From Martinezella tropici (lineage in GTDB: Bacteria > Pseudomonadota > Alphaproteobacteria > Rhizobiales > Rhizobiaceae): a DNA stretch of 64,000 nucleotides. The position numbers and the translations under genes are program-made. The notes under the pieces are model-generated. The model did not search any database and was not told the origin of the DNA. It saw nothing but the letters and a program-made list of their open reading frames with translations. The stretch is from the NCBI RefSeq assembly GCF_003287875.1, contig NZ_QMKK01000025.1, forward strand, positions 493,008-557,007, read 5' to 3'. The first letter of the stretch is position 1; each line of letters starts with the position of its first letter. Positions 1 to 8,934 of this stretch are shown in pieces.

Positions 1-182
1 AGCGCCGTTGCGGTTTCGATCGCCTCGGCCTTGCTCTTCGGCTGTTCATGAAGAGATGAACTCCCGCCTACACGAATATCAAAAGGTTGGAACTGGCTTT
101 CGAGACTGACAACCGCCGCAAGCGTTTCGATCGCAATCGCCGGCGCACAGGTCTGGGCAAGATCGGTAAAGGAGACGGCCAT
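1..182 (-). CDS. virB1: VirB1-like lytic transglycosylase (N-terminal part)
   Basis: This minus-strand frame starts at the ATG at 182 and runs off the left edge of the window. The first residues read MAVSFTDLAQTCAP followed by IAIETLAAVVSLESQF, the opening of the soluble lytic transglycosylase domain of VirB1 family proteins, including the catalytic Glu in the VSLES segment. VirB1 opens the peptidoglycan locally so that a type IV secretion channel can be built. The start is only 2 bases after the stop of the TrbM-like gene, so the two are almost certainly co-transcribed. Only about 60 residues are visible. The identity rests on this N-terminal motif; the rest of a virB operon would lie outside the window. 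Confidence 0.75.
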   Translation of the reverse strand, partial: MAVSFTDLAQTCAPAIAIETLAAVVSLESQFQPFDIRVGGSSSLHEQPKSKAEAIETATA

Positions 183-184
183 GG

Positions 185-730
185 TCAGTACCAAACCCGT
201 TGGCTTCCCACACCGTCGATGGTTACATCGACATAATGGGGCTCGGATCGCACATTCGGCCTTGCCGTCGGATAGCCCATGCACTGTACGTGCCGGCCAT
301 CCCGCTGCCAGCGCGCCGATATCACCAACCCATCGTCTCTAGCGCCGCCATCACGACCGGAGGCGCAATAGCCGCCGTCAACCTTGGAAAGGGTTCGCGA
401 AACGCAGGTCTCCTGTTGGCTGCGCTCGCCATAGCGTGTCGTCAGGCGATAATTATCACTGCAGAAATAGGGCTCGTAACCAGGACGCGATGCCCGGAAG
501 CCGACACCGCTGCAAGTGGGAAAGGAATGCCCCTTGGCAAGCTCCTGCCAGAGCTTATTAATCGGGGGACGGCAGGCGGCATATTGTGTGGGCCCACCCG
601 GATTGGAAAGGCACAGGATAACCTGGCATCCCCAATCATCGGCGCGCGCATGCCGCTCGGAAATGAGATATAAAGGCATGCAGCCGGCAATGGCGAAGAT
701 TGTTCCAACCAGAAGGCGTTTCATCAGCAT
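185..730 (-). CDS. TrbM/KikA-like secreted conjugation protein
   Basis: This is a 181-residue protein with an N-terminal hydrophobic signal segment (about residues 5-29, ending near ARA-DD). A cysteine-rich body follows: WGCQVILCLSNPGG, then AACRPPI and FPTCSG. The pattern of a Cys pair, a GG turn and a CRPPI segment matches the TrbM/KikA/MpfK family, which is found in mating-pair-formation operons. The protein is probably periplasmic and disulfide-bonded. It is the first gene of the operon leading into the VirB1-like gene, and its promoter region is shared with the divergent regulator on the plus strand. The family assignment is from memory of the motif. The position next to virB1 supports it. 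Confidence 0.65.
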   Translation of the reverse strand: MLMKRLLVGTIFAIAGCMPLYLISERHARADDWGCQVILCLSNPGGPTQYAACRPPINKLWQELAKGHSFPTCSGVGFRASRPGYEPYFCSDNYRLTTRYGERSQQETCVSRTLSKVDGGYCASGRDGGARDDGLVISARWQRDGRHVQCMGYPTARPNVRSEPHYVDVTIDGVGSQRVWY

Positions 731-823
731 GATCCTTCGATGTGGCGATATCAGACGATCGGTCCGGCGACGAATCGGGCGTCTTTCGTAATTTATAGTG
801 ACTTATATAATGCAGTTAAAAAG

Positions 824-1177
824 ATGACAAGCACCCTAACCACGCAGTGGCACAGTCTTTCGTTTGCCGCCTTCATCCTGCATGAGATCATGGATAATCC
901 GCAGGAGGACGAGACACCGCAATCCCGGCTGAAACAGGTCGGCATGATGAGTGTTCTTTACATCATGAACCAAGCTCACCAAGCACTAACTATCTCAAAT
1001 ATAGTCGAAATTACGAAGCTCACACGCATGGGCGTGACGGAGACAATCGAGCCGCTGGTGAAACGTGGCATCCTGACCGAGACGTTCGTGAAGAATTCTA
1101 TGGGGCGCGGTAAGGCCCGTCAGTTTGAGATCGCGCCGGAGATTTTCGAGAAGCTACGGAGCTTTCAGGCGCGGTAA
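824..1177 (+). CDS. Winged-helix transcriptional regulator, possible RctA-type repressor of conjugation
   Basis: The frame is open from 740, but the ATG at 824 (MTSTLTTQWH) is the likelier start because the upstream part runs through a TATAAT-like promoter box near 803-811. The resulting protein has about 117 residues and a MarR-like winged-helix core: QALTISNIVEITKLTRMGVT would be the helix-turn-helix and GRGKARQFEI the wing. It is transcribed divergently from the TrbM-like/VirB1 operon, the usual arrangement for a local repressor. Rhizobial symbiotic plasmids carry a winged-helix repressor, RctA, that silences virB and conjugation genes. This protein has the right size and neighbours to be related, but identity with RctA is inference. 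Confidence 0.6.
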   Translation: MTSTLTTQWHSLSFAAFILHEIMDNPQEDETPQSRLKQVGMMSVLYIMNQAHQALTISNIVEITKLTRMGVTETIEPLVKRGILTETFVKNSMGRGKARQFEIAPEIFEKLRSFQAR

Positions 1178-1251
1178 TTGAGCATCTCAGTGGCCGAATC
1201 AAACTGAATTAAAAGAATCAATAAAAATCTAGATCCGTCCAAGCAAAGCGA

Positions 1252-2067
1252 CTACGCTGATGTGCTTGACCCAGTCTTTCGCAAGCCCCGGGGTTTGAAC
1301 ACATAGCCAGCTGCATGGACGGTGCGAATGGCAGCACTACATCCGGGCAACACTCCCAGCGCCTTGCGCAAGCGGCCAATGTGAACGTCTACGGTTCGCG
1401 GCGTGACTTCGGCGGAAGCCGGCCAAGCCGAAGCAATCAGTTCGGAACGGCTGCAGAGCTGTCCCTCCCTCTTCATCAGATGACGTAGAATATTGAACTC
1501 GATGGGTGGCAGCGCAAAGTCGCAACCGTTGCAAAGTATTCGGCGACTGTCGACGTCGACTTCCAAGTCGGCAAAAGCCAGCGACGCAACCCTTTTTGAG
1601 TTGGCCGTTTCCATGGCCTGTCCCGCCGCCTGCCTGAGAGATGTCAGCAACTTCTCCGGTGAAAGCGGCCTGAACAGGCAATCATCAACACCGGCTTGCA
1701 GCAAGGCAAGATGAAGCGGCTGCGCTTCGCTTCGCAAGAGCGCAATCAGGCGGACTTCCTTGTCATGTGTGGTGGATCGCCTGATTTCGCCACATATGGA
1801 AACGGCATCTTGGGTTTCATGGGTGCAATCGAAAAGGACCGCGCACGGCAAGCGCTTCGTGCAGGAAGCCAAAACATCGTTGGCGCTGCAAGCCAAAGAG
1901 GGCATAAAGCCCTCCGTCTTCAGAATATAGCTAAACGGCAAGAACAGCTCTGCATCGGAGGTCCAGATAATGACTTCGTTGTGGGCCGCCACTTCGAGCT
2001 TCACTGTCGCATCGGAGCGCTTGAAGTTGAACGCCCCGGGCCGCGTGACGGCTCTAGGCTGGCGCAT
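1252..2067 (-). CDS. Atypical OmpR/PhoB-type response regulator
   Basis: The ATG at 2067 (MRQPRAV) is preceded by GGAGG at good spacing and overlaps the end of the SDR gene by 14 bases. The longer frame up to 2190 is therefore not needed. The protein has about 271 residues: a receiver-like domain (about 30-145) and an OmpR-type winged helix at the C-terminus (RTVDVHIGRLRKAL, IRTVHAAGYVF). The receiver keeps a phosphoacceptor-like Asp (VLFDC, about residue 80). It lacks the usual double acidic pocket (WTSDAEL instead of a DD pair), and the conserved Lys of the KP motif is Arg (LFRPLSP). It may work without phosphorylation. It is the last gene of the operon starting at the aminotransferase and has a paralogue at 13393-14115. 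No histidine kinase gene is nearby. Confidence 0.75.
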   Translation of the reverse strand: MRQPRAVTRPGAFNFKRSDATVKLEVAAHNEVIIWTSDAELFLPFSYILKTEGFMPSLACSANDVLASCTKRLPCAVLFDCTHETQDAVSICGEIRRSTTHDKEVRLIALLRSEAQPLHLALLQAGVDDCLFRPLSPEKLLTSLRQAAGQAMETANSKRVASLAFADLEVDVDSRRILCNGCDFALPPIEFNILRHLMKREGQLCSRSELIASAWPASAEVTPRTVDVHIGRLRKALGVLPGCSAAIRTVHAAGYVFKPRGLRKTGSSTSA

Positions 2068-2827
2068 ATTCGCCTCCATTGATATCGAGGATAGCACCAT
2101 TAACGAAGCCCGCTTCTTCCGACGCCAGAAAGGCAACGGCGGCGGCAATGTCCTCCGGAGTTCCCAATCTGGCAGAAGGAATGCGTGCAACCGCGTCCTG
2201 ATTGGCCGGCGTATTGGGATCGCCAGTCAAGGGTGTCAAGATCCTGCCCGGCGCCACGAGATTAACGGTTATGCCGAAAGGACCGCACGATCCGACAAGC
2301 GCGCGCATAAGGCCGGCCAGCGCTGCCTTGCTGGCGGCGTAAGCGCCACCGGCAATGCGAGGACGTGTGCGCCCAGCGAGCGATCCAATCAAAATGATGC
2401 GTCCGAATCCCGCCTGTCGCATTCCCCTGACGACCGCCTGACAACATAACATGGTGCCGGTCAGATTAACGGCCAGCACTTCGTTCCATTCCTCCAGCCC
2501 AATTTCCTCGAACCGCCGAGGACCAGCTAGGCCTTTGGGCGATATGCCGGCGTTGCAGACGAGAATTTCGGCATCTCCCCAGGTGGATGAAAGCTCTTCG
2601 AAGAAATTGGTAACAGCCACAGGATCCGACAGATCGACAACTCGGCCCAAGACGCGTCCAGATCCGAATTCCGCGGACAGCACGGCAGTTGCATCAGTCA
2701 CAGTTTTAGCGCTGTGACTGAAGACGGCGACGCAATGCCCCGCCGCCAGTAGTTTTCGCGCCGTCGCCAATCCGATACCGCTCGTCCCTCCTGTCACGAC
2801 GGCGATGCGAGACGGCTCTGGCATCAT
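2054..2827 (-). CDS. Short-chain dehydrogenase/reductase (FabG-like)
   Basis: This 257-residue classical SDR has the NAD(P)-binding motif TGGTSGIG near residue 13, the NAG motif, a catalytic Ser in LIGSLAG and the YAASK active-site pair. The C-terminus ends with VNGAILDINGGEY, typical of FabG-like oxidoreductases. The ATG overlaps the stop of the thiamine-diphosphate enzyme by 4 bases (ATGA), so translation is coupled. In this operon it probably reduces or oxidises a carbonyl/alcohol made by the ThDP enzyme or the aminotransferase. The substrate cannot be read from the sequence. Confidence 0.85.
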   Translation of the reverse strand: MMPEPSRIAVVTGGTSGIGLATARKLLAAGHCVAVFSHSAKTVTDATAVLSAEFGSGRVLGRVVDLSDPVAVTNFFEELSSTWGDAEILVCNAGISPKGLAGPRRFEEIGLEEWNEVLAVNLTGTMLCCQAVVRGMRQAGFGRIILIGSLAGRTRPRIAGGAYAASKAALAGLMRALVGSCGPFGITVNLVAPGRILTPLTGDPNTPANQDAVARIPSARLGTPEDIAAAVAFLASEEAGFVNGAILDINGGEYAPA

Positions 2828-4536
2828 GCCGCCTCATCCAAGCCGGCAAATAAGGACAAAGCCGGATGAGCCTCTGGATCTGTCATGACCTCAATAAACA
2901 GCGGCCCCTTGCCTGTCAGTCCACCCTGTAGATGAGCCGTGAGCTCGGCCGGATCCTCAACGCGCACTGCCGGGCATCCGCAGGCTTGAGCGATCTGCAT
3001 ATGATCGACAGGCGCGAAATGGCACGCCGATGTGAAGCGCCCGAACTTTACTGTCTCGGCATCCCGCTGGAAACCGAGGATACCGTTGTTGAGAAGGATG
3101 ATGGTTATGGGAAGATCGGAGCGAACCATGGTTTCCATCTCCGCCCAGCTATGGGCGAACCCGCCGTCGCCAACGATGGCGACCACCGGATGCTCGGGTC
3201 TAGCTGCCTTTGCACCAAGAGCCAGAGGCAGGCCCCACCCCAGTCCCGCAAGACCGCGCGGCGTCAGGAACCGCATTCCTGAAGCAAGCGATCGCAATTG
3301 GCCGACGACCCACATCGATGAATAGCTTGCATCCGCAACGACAGTCGTCTGCGGTGTCAATGACGCCTGCAGTTCCGCCATGATGCGTTCGGGGCGAATC
3401 GGCGACGCAGTAGCATGCACGAGGTGATGCCGATCCTCATCGAACTGCCGCCAGCACTCGGCTACGCGGCTGGTAACAGCGGCCCGTTGGTCCCGACGTT
3501 GGGATAGATCTTGCGCGTTGAGGGCATGAACAAGTTCTCTGAGTGTCTCACGCGCATCCCCGACCAGGCGTAGCGCTTGATAATTGCGGCCGATTTCCTG
3601 AGGGTCGACATCGATGTGGATCACCTGAGCGCCAGCAGGAATTTGCCGCCAACTATCCGTGCCATTCTGATTGGTTCGCGTTCCAACCAGAATGACAAGG
3701 TCTGCGTCACCGACCAGAGCTGCCGTATGGCGCCCGAGTGACCGCGGACCTACGAGTGATCCTAAGACGCCGGCCGAAAGCGGGTGATATTCATTAACTG
3801 CACCCTTGCCCATGTTGGTGGTCAAAATTGGGAGTACAGCCAGATCCTGCAACATGGCCAGTTCATGGCAGGCATCGCTGCCGAGGACGCCGCCACCCGC
3901 GACTACTACCGGATTGCGCGCATTCGCGATCAACTCCGCTGCCCTTTGCAAAGTCGCGCGATCAGGGGACGACCGGTCAAGCGGCCAATGGCCAAGATTC
4001 AGAGATCGCGATGGCGTTTTGACACCAAGCTCCGAACGCAGCAGATCGGCAGGCAACAGCAACGCAACCGGCCCGGGTCGACCGGAGGCAGCAGCAGTGA
4101 AGGCGGCATCAACATAGTCCTCTATTCGCTCCGGGACCATGACCCTGCGCACCCATTTCGTGCAGGATTGGAAGAGCGCGATATGGTCAAGCTCCTGGAA
4201 CGCGTTCCGATCCATCTGATCGCGCTCGACTTCCTGCACAAGTGCTACGATCGGAACGCTCGCTTTCAGCGCTTCGGCCATGGGCGGCACCAGCAGCGTG
4301 GCAGCCGGACCATTCTGGGCGGCCACCACGCCGATCTTTCCGGATCGTCGCGCATAGCCATCGGCCATGGCGCCGCCCATATTCTCCTGTCGGTAAGCGA
4401 CCTGGCGAATGCCTGCCGCTTCGGCAGCCAGGATGAGCGCTGATGGTAGGCTCTGGGCAAATATATGAGTGACGTCATGGCGCACCAGCGAACGAGCCAG
4501 GCATTCAGCGACAGTTTCCAAGGACTTCGTGGTCAT
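2824..4536 (-). CDS. Thiamine-diphosphate enzyme, acetolactate synthase-like
   Basis: This 570-residue protein has the three-domain layout of the acetohydroxyacid synthase/benzoylformate decarboxylase superfamily. The N-terminal pyrimidine-binding domain has the ThDP-activating Glu in YRQENMGGAMADGYAR (about residue 51). A central domain follows (VVVAGGGVLGSDA), then the C-terminal ThDP-binding domain with GDGG, a spacer and LLNN (about residues 456-483). The length is normal for the family. It overlaps the aminotransferase gene by 4 bases at its start and the SDR gene by 4 bases at its end. Such enzymes cleave or form C-C bonds next to a carbonyl. Here the substrate may be the keto product of the upstream aminotransferase (inference). 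A biosynthetic IlvB is unlikely because no small regulatory subunit is present. Confidence 0.85.
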   Translation of the reverse strand: MTTKSLETVAECLARSLVRHDVTHIFAQSLPSALILAAEAAGIRQVAYRQENMGGAMADGYARRSGKIGVVAAQNGPAATLLVPPMAEALKASVPIVALVQEVERDQMDRNAFQELDHIALFQSCTKWVRRVMVPERIEDYVDAAFTAAASGRPGPVALLLPADLLRSELGVKTPSRSLNLGHWPLDRSSPDRATLQRAAELIANARNPVVVAGGGVLGSDACHELAMLQDLAVLPILTTNMGKGAVNEYHPLSAGVLGSLVGPRSLGRHTAALVGDADLVILVGTRTNQNGTDSWRQIPAGAQVIHIDVDPQEIGRNYQALRLVGDARETLRELVHALNAQDLSQRRDQRAAVTSRVAECWRQFDEDRHHLVHATASPIRPERIMAELQASLTPQTTVVADASYSSMWVVGQLRSLASGMRFLTPRGLAGLGWGLPLALGAKAARPEHPVVAIVGDGGFAHSWAEMETMVRSDLPITIILLNNGILGFQRDAETVKFGRFTSACHFAPVDHMQIAQACGCPAVRVEDPAELTAHLQGGLTGKGPLFIEVMTDPEAHPALSLFAGLDEAA

Positions 4537-5894
4537 GCGTTTGCTCCAGCAAAATCGGCTTCGTAGGTTTCGAGGAAATCGCCGAAGACATCGACGATCA
4601 AATCAAGATCGGTGTTCGTCATTGCCGTGGACAGGCAGGCGGCGGCCCCAAAGGGCAGGAGGATATCGAGCTGACGGAAATGGCTTGTCAGATTGGTCAT
4701 CCAACTGTTCTGTTCCGGTGTCGGGAAGGCCTGCCGATAGTCACGGGGCACCTGCCGCTTGGGGTGAATACGAAAAAGCGAAGCCGAACCGGTGACGATA
4801 AATGGCGCGTCATGACGCGCGATCGCGGCAGAAAGGCCGTCGCGCACACGCGTACCCATTTCATCAAGACGCTCGAAGCTTGCCGAAGTCAGTGCCTCCA
4901 TGGCCACCCTTCCTGCGACCATTGAAACCGGGTTGGCCGAAAAAGTGCCGCCCTGTGGCACCGCTGGCCTTGCGCCCGAGCTTGCGAACACCGCCATCAC
5001 CTCCTTGCGACCACCAACTGCGCCGACTGGAAAGCCCCCGCCGATAATCTTCCCGGCAGCAATAAGATCCGGCACGAGCCCGAAACGCGCCGATGCACCA
5101 CGATATCCCTGACGCAGATTCAGCACTTCGTCGGCTATGACGAGAACGCCATATTGCCCGGCAAGACTGGAGATGGCTTCGATGAAGGCTGGCTCAGGGG
5201 CGAGCAAACCTGCCCTGCTCGGCATGGGATCCATCAGGATGCAGGCAAGGTCGCCACCAGACACGGCCAGCCTCCGTTCCAGGCCTTCGACATCATTGAA
5301 GCGGATCACATCGACCTCTTCGGCAATACTTTCCGGCGCGCCGGCATAAGAGGTTGTGGATGTGGGGGCGTCCGCTGGTCCCCAGGATGCAGGCGACGCG
5401 CCTTGGCTTACCTCGGCCCAATCATAGGCACCGTGATAGGCTCCTTCGACGCGGGCAATGCGCGACCGCCCGGTAAAGGCGCGAGCTGCCTTGATAGCGA
5501 ACATGACAGCCTCGGTGCCGCTGTTGACGAAGCGAATCTGCTCGATCGCGGGAATGCGCTGTACGAGCAATTCCGCCAATCCCAACTCGTGCTCCGTTGG
5601 ATTGGAAAAGCAGGTTCCTTTCTGCAGGAGATCTGCGATTGCGTCGGCAACGGGTAGGTAACCGTGACCATGGATCAGTGTTGTGAAATTGTTATTGAGG
5701 TCGAGGAGCCGATTGCCGTCGACATCGACCAGATAAGCACCCTCACCGCGGGAAATATACGTCGGCAGAGGATCGCGTTCGACGGTGACGCGCGTGGTTC
5801 CATCGGGAAACACGATCTGCCCTCGCTCAAAGAAATATTGCGATCGCGATCTGAGTGCTGCCCGTCGAAATGGTGGAAAATCCTGATGAAGCAT
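4533..5894 (-). CDS. Class III PLP-dependent aminotransferase (glutamate-1-semialdehyde aminomutase-like)
   Basis: The preferred start is the ATG at 5894 (MLHQDFPPF), which has a purine-rich GAGAGGGCAAGG leader. The open frame extends to 5963 across the operator. The 453-residue product has class III features: the FVNSGTEAVMFAIKAAR cofactor-phosphate loop, EGAYHGAYD, the Asp of VLVIADEV, and the Schiff-base Lys in AAGKIIGGGFPVGAVGG. The overall pattern is closest to glutamate-1-semialdehyde aminomutases and related omega-aminotransferases. It is the first gene of a four-gene operon (aminotransferase, ThDP enzyme, SDR, response regulator) and faces a polyamine-type ABC importer. That suggests it deaminates an imported amine or amino acid. 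A perfect GntR-type palindrome lies 47 bases upstream of the start. Confidence 0.85.
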   Translation of the reverse strand: MLHQDFPPFRRAALRSRSQYFFERGQIVFPDGTTRVTVERDPLPTYISRGEGAYLVDVDGNRLLDLNNNFTTLIHGHGYLPVADAIADLLQKGTCFSNPTEHELGLAELLVQRIPAIEQIRFVNSGTEAVMFAIKAARAFTGRSRIARVEGAYHGAYDWAEVSQGASPASWGPADAPTSTTSYAGAPESIAEEVDVIRFNDVEGLERRLAVSGGDLACILMDPMPSRAGLLAPEPAFIEAISSLAGQYGVLVIADEVLNLRQGYRGASARFGLVPDLIAAGKIIGGGFPVGAVGGRKEVMAVFASSGARPAVPQGGTFSANPVSMVAGRVAMEALTSASFERLDEMGTRVRDGLSAAIARHDAPFIVTGSASLFRIHPKRQVPRDYRQAFPTPEQNSWMTNLTSHFRQLDILLPFGAAACLSTAMTNTDLDLIVDVFGDFLETYEADFAGANA

Positions 5895-5940
5895 GCCTTG
5901 CCCTCTCCATGCAGAGATGCGCGTTCGCATCCCGTTCACA

Positions 5941-5958
5941 TTTTTGTTGCAACAAAAA
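5941..5958. promoter_or_regulatory. Perfect palindromic operator (site 1)
   Basis: The sequence TTTTTGTTGCAACAAAAA is an 18-base perfect inverted repeat in the promoter region of the aminotransferase operon. The core TTTTGTTGCAACAAAA recurs exactly at 6732-6747, in front of the GntR regulator gene and the ABC importer. GntR-family regulators bind palindromes of this size, so this is the likely operator of the regulator encoded at 5992-6696. Confidence 0.75.
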
Positions 5959-5991
5959 AACACGGAGAAAAGGAAAGTGCAACATAATTAT

Positions 5992-6696
5992 TCAGCGGCG
6001 AGAGAGATTCCTTTGATCGCGGTCTGCGCTCATTTTTTTCATCTGACGAAATCCATCACGAATGTCGCTCTCGATGGCTGCGCGCGCAGCATCGGCATCC
6101 TTTTCAACAAGCGCCTCTATCGCGTTACGGTGATTGCGAGCACCGTAGCGCGTCTCGGAAAATTCCGGGTAGAGGCCATTAAATGACGCACCAACCCGCA
6201 GCCACAGAGTCTCGATCACCTGTAAAAGATAGGGCATTCCGCTGAGACGATAGATCGCGAAATGGAACTCCTTATTATGCCAAAGGGTGTCAAAATAACG
6301 CTTTTCATCCAATGCGGCGTCAATTTTCGCCTGAAGTTGCTCAAGTTCATCGATCGTTGCCTCGCTTGCGGCCTTGACGGACAGCGCTGCCGCAAGCCCC
6401 TCCAGAGCCAGACGCATCTGCGTAATCTCCTGGAGATCCGACAATCTTAAGTGGGGAACGATAACGGTTTTCGGCCCAGAATAAATGAGCGCACCATCGA
6501 TCACGAGGCGGTTGATGGCGTCACGAGCGGGCGTCGTGCTGACATCCAGCATTTCCGAAACCGCACGAATTGTGAGCTTATCTCCGGGGGAAAAAGCGCC
6601 TCGGATCAGTCGCTCCTTCATGTTGTGATATGCCATTTCGCCCAATCGATTGGGCTGATGCTGATGGTATCCTTCGTCTTCCGATACGTTTTCCAT
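5992..6696 (-). CDS. GntR-family regulator, FCD (FadR-like) subfamily
   Basis: The start at 6696 (MENVSEDEG) has GGAGG at ideal spacing; the frame continues upstream to 7101 but that part is not coding. The protein has 234 residues. Its N-terminal winged helix includes LIRGAFSPGDKLTIRAVSEMLDVS and TPARDAINRL, the classic GntR signature. An all-helical FCD ligand-binding domain follows from about residue 90 (ITQMRLALEGLAA, NKEFHFAIYRLSG, RNHRNAIEALVEKD). The His and Asp/Asn positions expected for metal-assisted ligand binding appear to be present. The gene lies between the two transcription units it most likely controls, with identical palindromes on both sides. It probably represses catabolic and uptake genes until the transported compound or a derivative appears. 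Confidence 0.9.
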   Translation of the reverse strand: MENVSEDEGYHQHQPNRLGEMAYHNMKERLIRGAFSPGDKLTIRAVSEMLDVSTTPARDAINRLVIDGALIYSGPKTVIVPHLRLSDLQEITQMRLALEGLAAALSVKAASEATIDELEQLQAKIDAALDEKRYFDTLWHNKEFHFAIYRLSGMPYLLQVIETLWLRVGASFNGLYPEFSETRYGARNHRNAIEALVEKDADAARAAIESDIRDGFRQMKKMSADRDQRNLSRR

Positions 6697-6731
6697 TGAA
6701 AATTCCTCCAATTTCCTTTGACAAGCATTTA

Positions 6732-6747
6732 TTTTGTTGCAACAAAA
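6732..6747. promoter_or_regulatory. Perfect palindromic operator (site 2)
   Basis: TTTTGTTGCAACAAAA lies 36 bases upstream of the GntR start and about 180 bases upstream of the ABC importer start. It is identical to the core of the site at 5941-5958. It could serve both autoregulation of the GntR gene and control of the plus-strand importer operon. Confidence 0.75.
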
Positions 6748-6925
6748 ATGAAAAGCGACATACTTGCAAACATTATGTGACATTAAAGTCATAGCACTTT
6801 CGCAGATTTCCGTCTTCCCAAAGTTCAGCTCGGGAACCGGACCAGAAGCCAAGCGATCGGTGAACAACTCGCGACGCCGTCGCAAACGAACACGTTTCAC
6901 AACGACAACAATAAGGAGAGGAACT

Positions 6926-8032
6926 TTGATTGGTGAAGCACTTACGCTGCAAGCGCTTGAAAAACGATATGACACATCGCTTGCTGTGGATGGCATTTCA
7001 CTGGCCATTCGGGCAGGTGAGTTCCTGTCGATCCTTGGTCCTTCGGGCTCCGGCAAGACGACGCTACTCACGATGATCGCCGGCTTTGAGAGCCCGAGCA
7101 ACGGTCAGATAATGATCGGCCGTCGTGACGTTACCTATATGGCGCCAAATAGGCGCAACATCGGTATGGTGTTCCAGCGCTATGCCCTTTTTCCGCATCT
7201 GACGGTGGCAGCCAACATCGCTTTTCCGTTGCGCATGCGCCGAATGGACAAAGATCTCATCAGCCGCAAGGTGGAGGCGGTACTGGCGCAGGTACATCTC
7301 GACGGCTACGGCGATCGATATCCCCATCAGCTCTCTGGAGGTCAGCAGCAACGCGTCGCCGTCGCTCGGGCGATCGTCTTCGAGCCGCCTGTTCTCCTTA
7401 TGGACGAACCACTTGGGGCCCTCGACAAGAAACTGCGCGAGGCGCTGCAATTGGAAATCAAGAGCTTGCAGCAACGGCTTGGGGCGACCGTCGTCTATGT
7501 GACGCATGACCAGGAGGAAGCACTCACCATGTCTGATCGCGTTGCAGTGGTGGCAGAAGGCCGGTTAGCCCAAGTGGGATCACCGCTCGATCTTTACCAT
7601 TCGCCTGTCTCAGCCTTCGTCGGAGACTTCATTGGTCGCATGAACTTTCTCGACGGCGAATATCTCGGTCGAGATAACGGGAAGCACATGGTACGGCCTA
7701 AGGGCGGCAACGTCGTTGCTACCGCGGCTAACGAAGGCGGGGCAAGCCCCTTTGCCTCTCGCCAAGCTGTCACTATCGCGGTTCGCCCCGAACGGTTGTC
7801 GTTAGCGCCTCATGGTCGCGACCGTGGTGCCATTATGACGGGCACCATAGACGCAACCGTTTTCGCCGGGTCGTTTTTCCTCTTCTTCGTGCGAACCCGG
7901 AACAGCGATGATCGTTTGCTCCAGATCCAGATGCCCGTTGGGCATGTGGCGGCAGGCCTTCATCAGGGAGACTTGGTTGACGTTATCCCAGAGGCGAACG
8001 CCTTACGGCTGTTTGCAAAAGCGGGGGTCTAA
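6926..8032 (+). CDS. ABC transporter ATP-binding protein, spermidine/putrescine type (PotA-like)
   Basis: The likely start is the TTG at 6926, placed 7 bases after AAGGAG. The frame is open back to 6764 but the upstream part looks like leader. The roughly 368-residue protein has Walker A GPSGSGKTT, the Q-loop in GMVFQRYALFPH, the signature LSGGQQQRVA, Walker B VLLMDEP and the H-loop THDQEEA. A TOBE-type domain forms the C-terminal third. This is the ATPase of a periplasmic-binding-protein importer of the POPT family. The two permeases and the binding protein follow directly, with only 2 bases to the next gene. Control by the GntR protein is suggested by the palindrome at 6732-6747. Confidence 0.9.
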   Translation: MIGEALTLQALEKRYDTSLAVDGISLAIRAGEFLSILGPSGSGKTTLLTMIAGFESPSNGQIMIGRRDVTYMAPNRRNIGMVFQRYALFPHLTVAANIAFPLRMRRMDKDLISRKVEAVLAQVHLDGYGDRYPHQLSGGQQQRVAVARAIVFEPPVLLMDEPLGALDKKLREALQLEIKSLQQRLGATVVYVTHDQEEALTMSDRVAVVAEGRLAQVGSPLDLYHSPVSAFVGDFIGRMNFLDGEYLGRDNGKHMVRPKGGNVVATAANEGGASPFASRQAVTIAVRPERLSLAPHGRDRGAIMTGTIDATVFAGSFFLFFVRTRNSDDRLLQIQMPVGHVAAGLHQGDLVDVIPEANALRLFAKAGV

Positions 8033-8034
8033 TC

Positions 8035-8934
8035 ATGGCGTCATCCTTCGCGAGACAATCGACCGGCACTTTCCGCAGCTGGATCCTCACAGGGTCGGTC
8101 CAACATTATTCGCCACTATTGGCCATCTTGCTGATCCTGCCGCTGCTCCTCCTCTTGGCGGGAGGCTTCGTCTACCCGGTGGTCAGACTTATCGGTATCA
8201 GCCTTTCCGGAGAAGCTCCGCTTGCCCCCTACCAGCGTGTCTTCGACAGTCCACTTTATGTTCAGGTCCTACTTAGAACCTTCCGCATCGCGGCGATCGT
8301 AACCGTTGCCTGTTTTGCAATCGGTTATCCGACCGCCTATGCAATCGCGCGCATGCGCGGCAAGTTGGTAAAGCTCGGAACGGCATGCTTATTCATTCCG
8401 CTATGGACCTCGGTGCTTGTCCGTTCCTATGCCTGGATCGTGCTGCTAGGGCGCAACGGCATCATCAACGACGGGCTGATCCAGCTCGGTGTTATCTCGA
8501 CACCGCTGAAAATGCTCTATACGGAGGGCGCTGTCATTCTCGCGATGACGCATGTGCTGATGCCCTTCATGATCCTGCCGATCCATTCTGCCCTGCGTTC
8601 TGTGCCGAGCGCATATGAGCAGGCGGCACGAAATCTCGGTGCCAGCCGGATCGTCGCCTTTTGGCGCGTGACCTTTCCACTTAGCCTATCCGGCGTCTTC
8701 GCCGGCTGTGTGATCTGCTTCATTCTCGCCATCGGCTTCTACATCACCCCCGCCCTAGTCGGTGGACCCGGCGCGCTGATGATGGCGACCCTCATCGGCC
8801 AGCAGACAATCGTCCTTCTGGATTGGCCATTTGCGGCCGCCCTGTCAGTCATCCTGCTCAGCGCGACATTACTGCTGGTGCTGCTCTTTCGCCGCGCGCT
8901 CTCTTTCAGCAAAGGTTTGAACAGTGTCCATTGA
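8035..8934 (+). CDS. ABC transporter permease (PotB-like)
   Basis: This 299-residue integral membrane protein has about six hydrophobic segments and the binding-protein-dependent transport signature (EQAARNLGASRIVAFWRVTFPLS), which contacts the ATPase. An early segment, LLILPLLLLLAGGFVYPVV, matches PotB-type permeases. It starts 2 bases after the ATPase stop and overlaps the start of the next permease by 11 bases, so the three are translated as one unit. With the neighbouring permease it would form the membrane pore of the importer. Confidence 0.88.
   Translation: MASSFARQSTGTFRSWILTGSVQHYSPLLAILLILPLLLLLAGGFVYPVVRLIGISLSGEAPLAPYQRVFDSPLYVQVLLRTFRIAAIVTVACFAIGYPTAYAIARMRGKLVKLGTACLFIPLWTSVLVRSYAWIVLLGRNGIINDGLIQLGVISTPLKMLYTEGAVILAMTHVLMPFMILPIHSALRSVPSAYEQAARNLGASRIVAFWRVTFPLSLSGVFAGCVICFILAIGFYITPALVGGPGALMMATLIGQQTIVLLDWPFAAALSVILLSATLLLVLLFRRALSFSKGLNSVH

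Noticed and set aside
200..673. 157-codon plus-strand frame
   Set aside because: It is antisense to the TrbM-like gene, which has a signal peptide and ordered cysteines.
3784..4443. 219-codon plus-strand frame
   Set aside because: It is antisense to the ThDP enzyme, which has its complete set of motifs.
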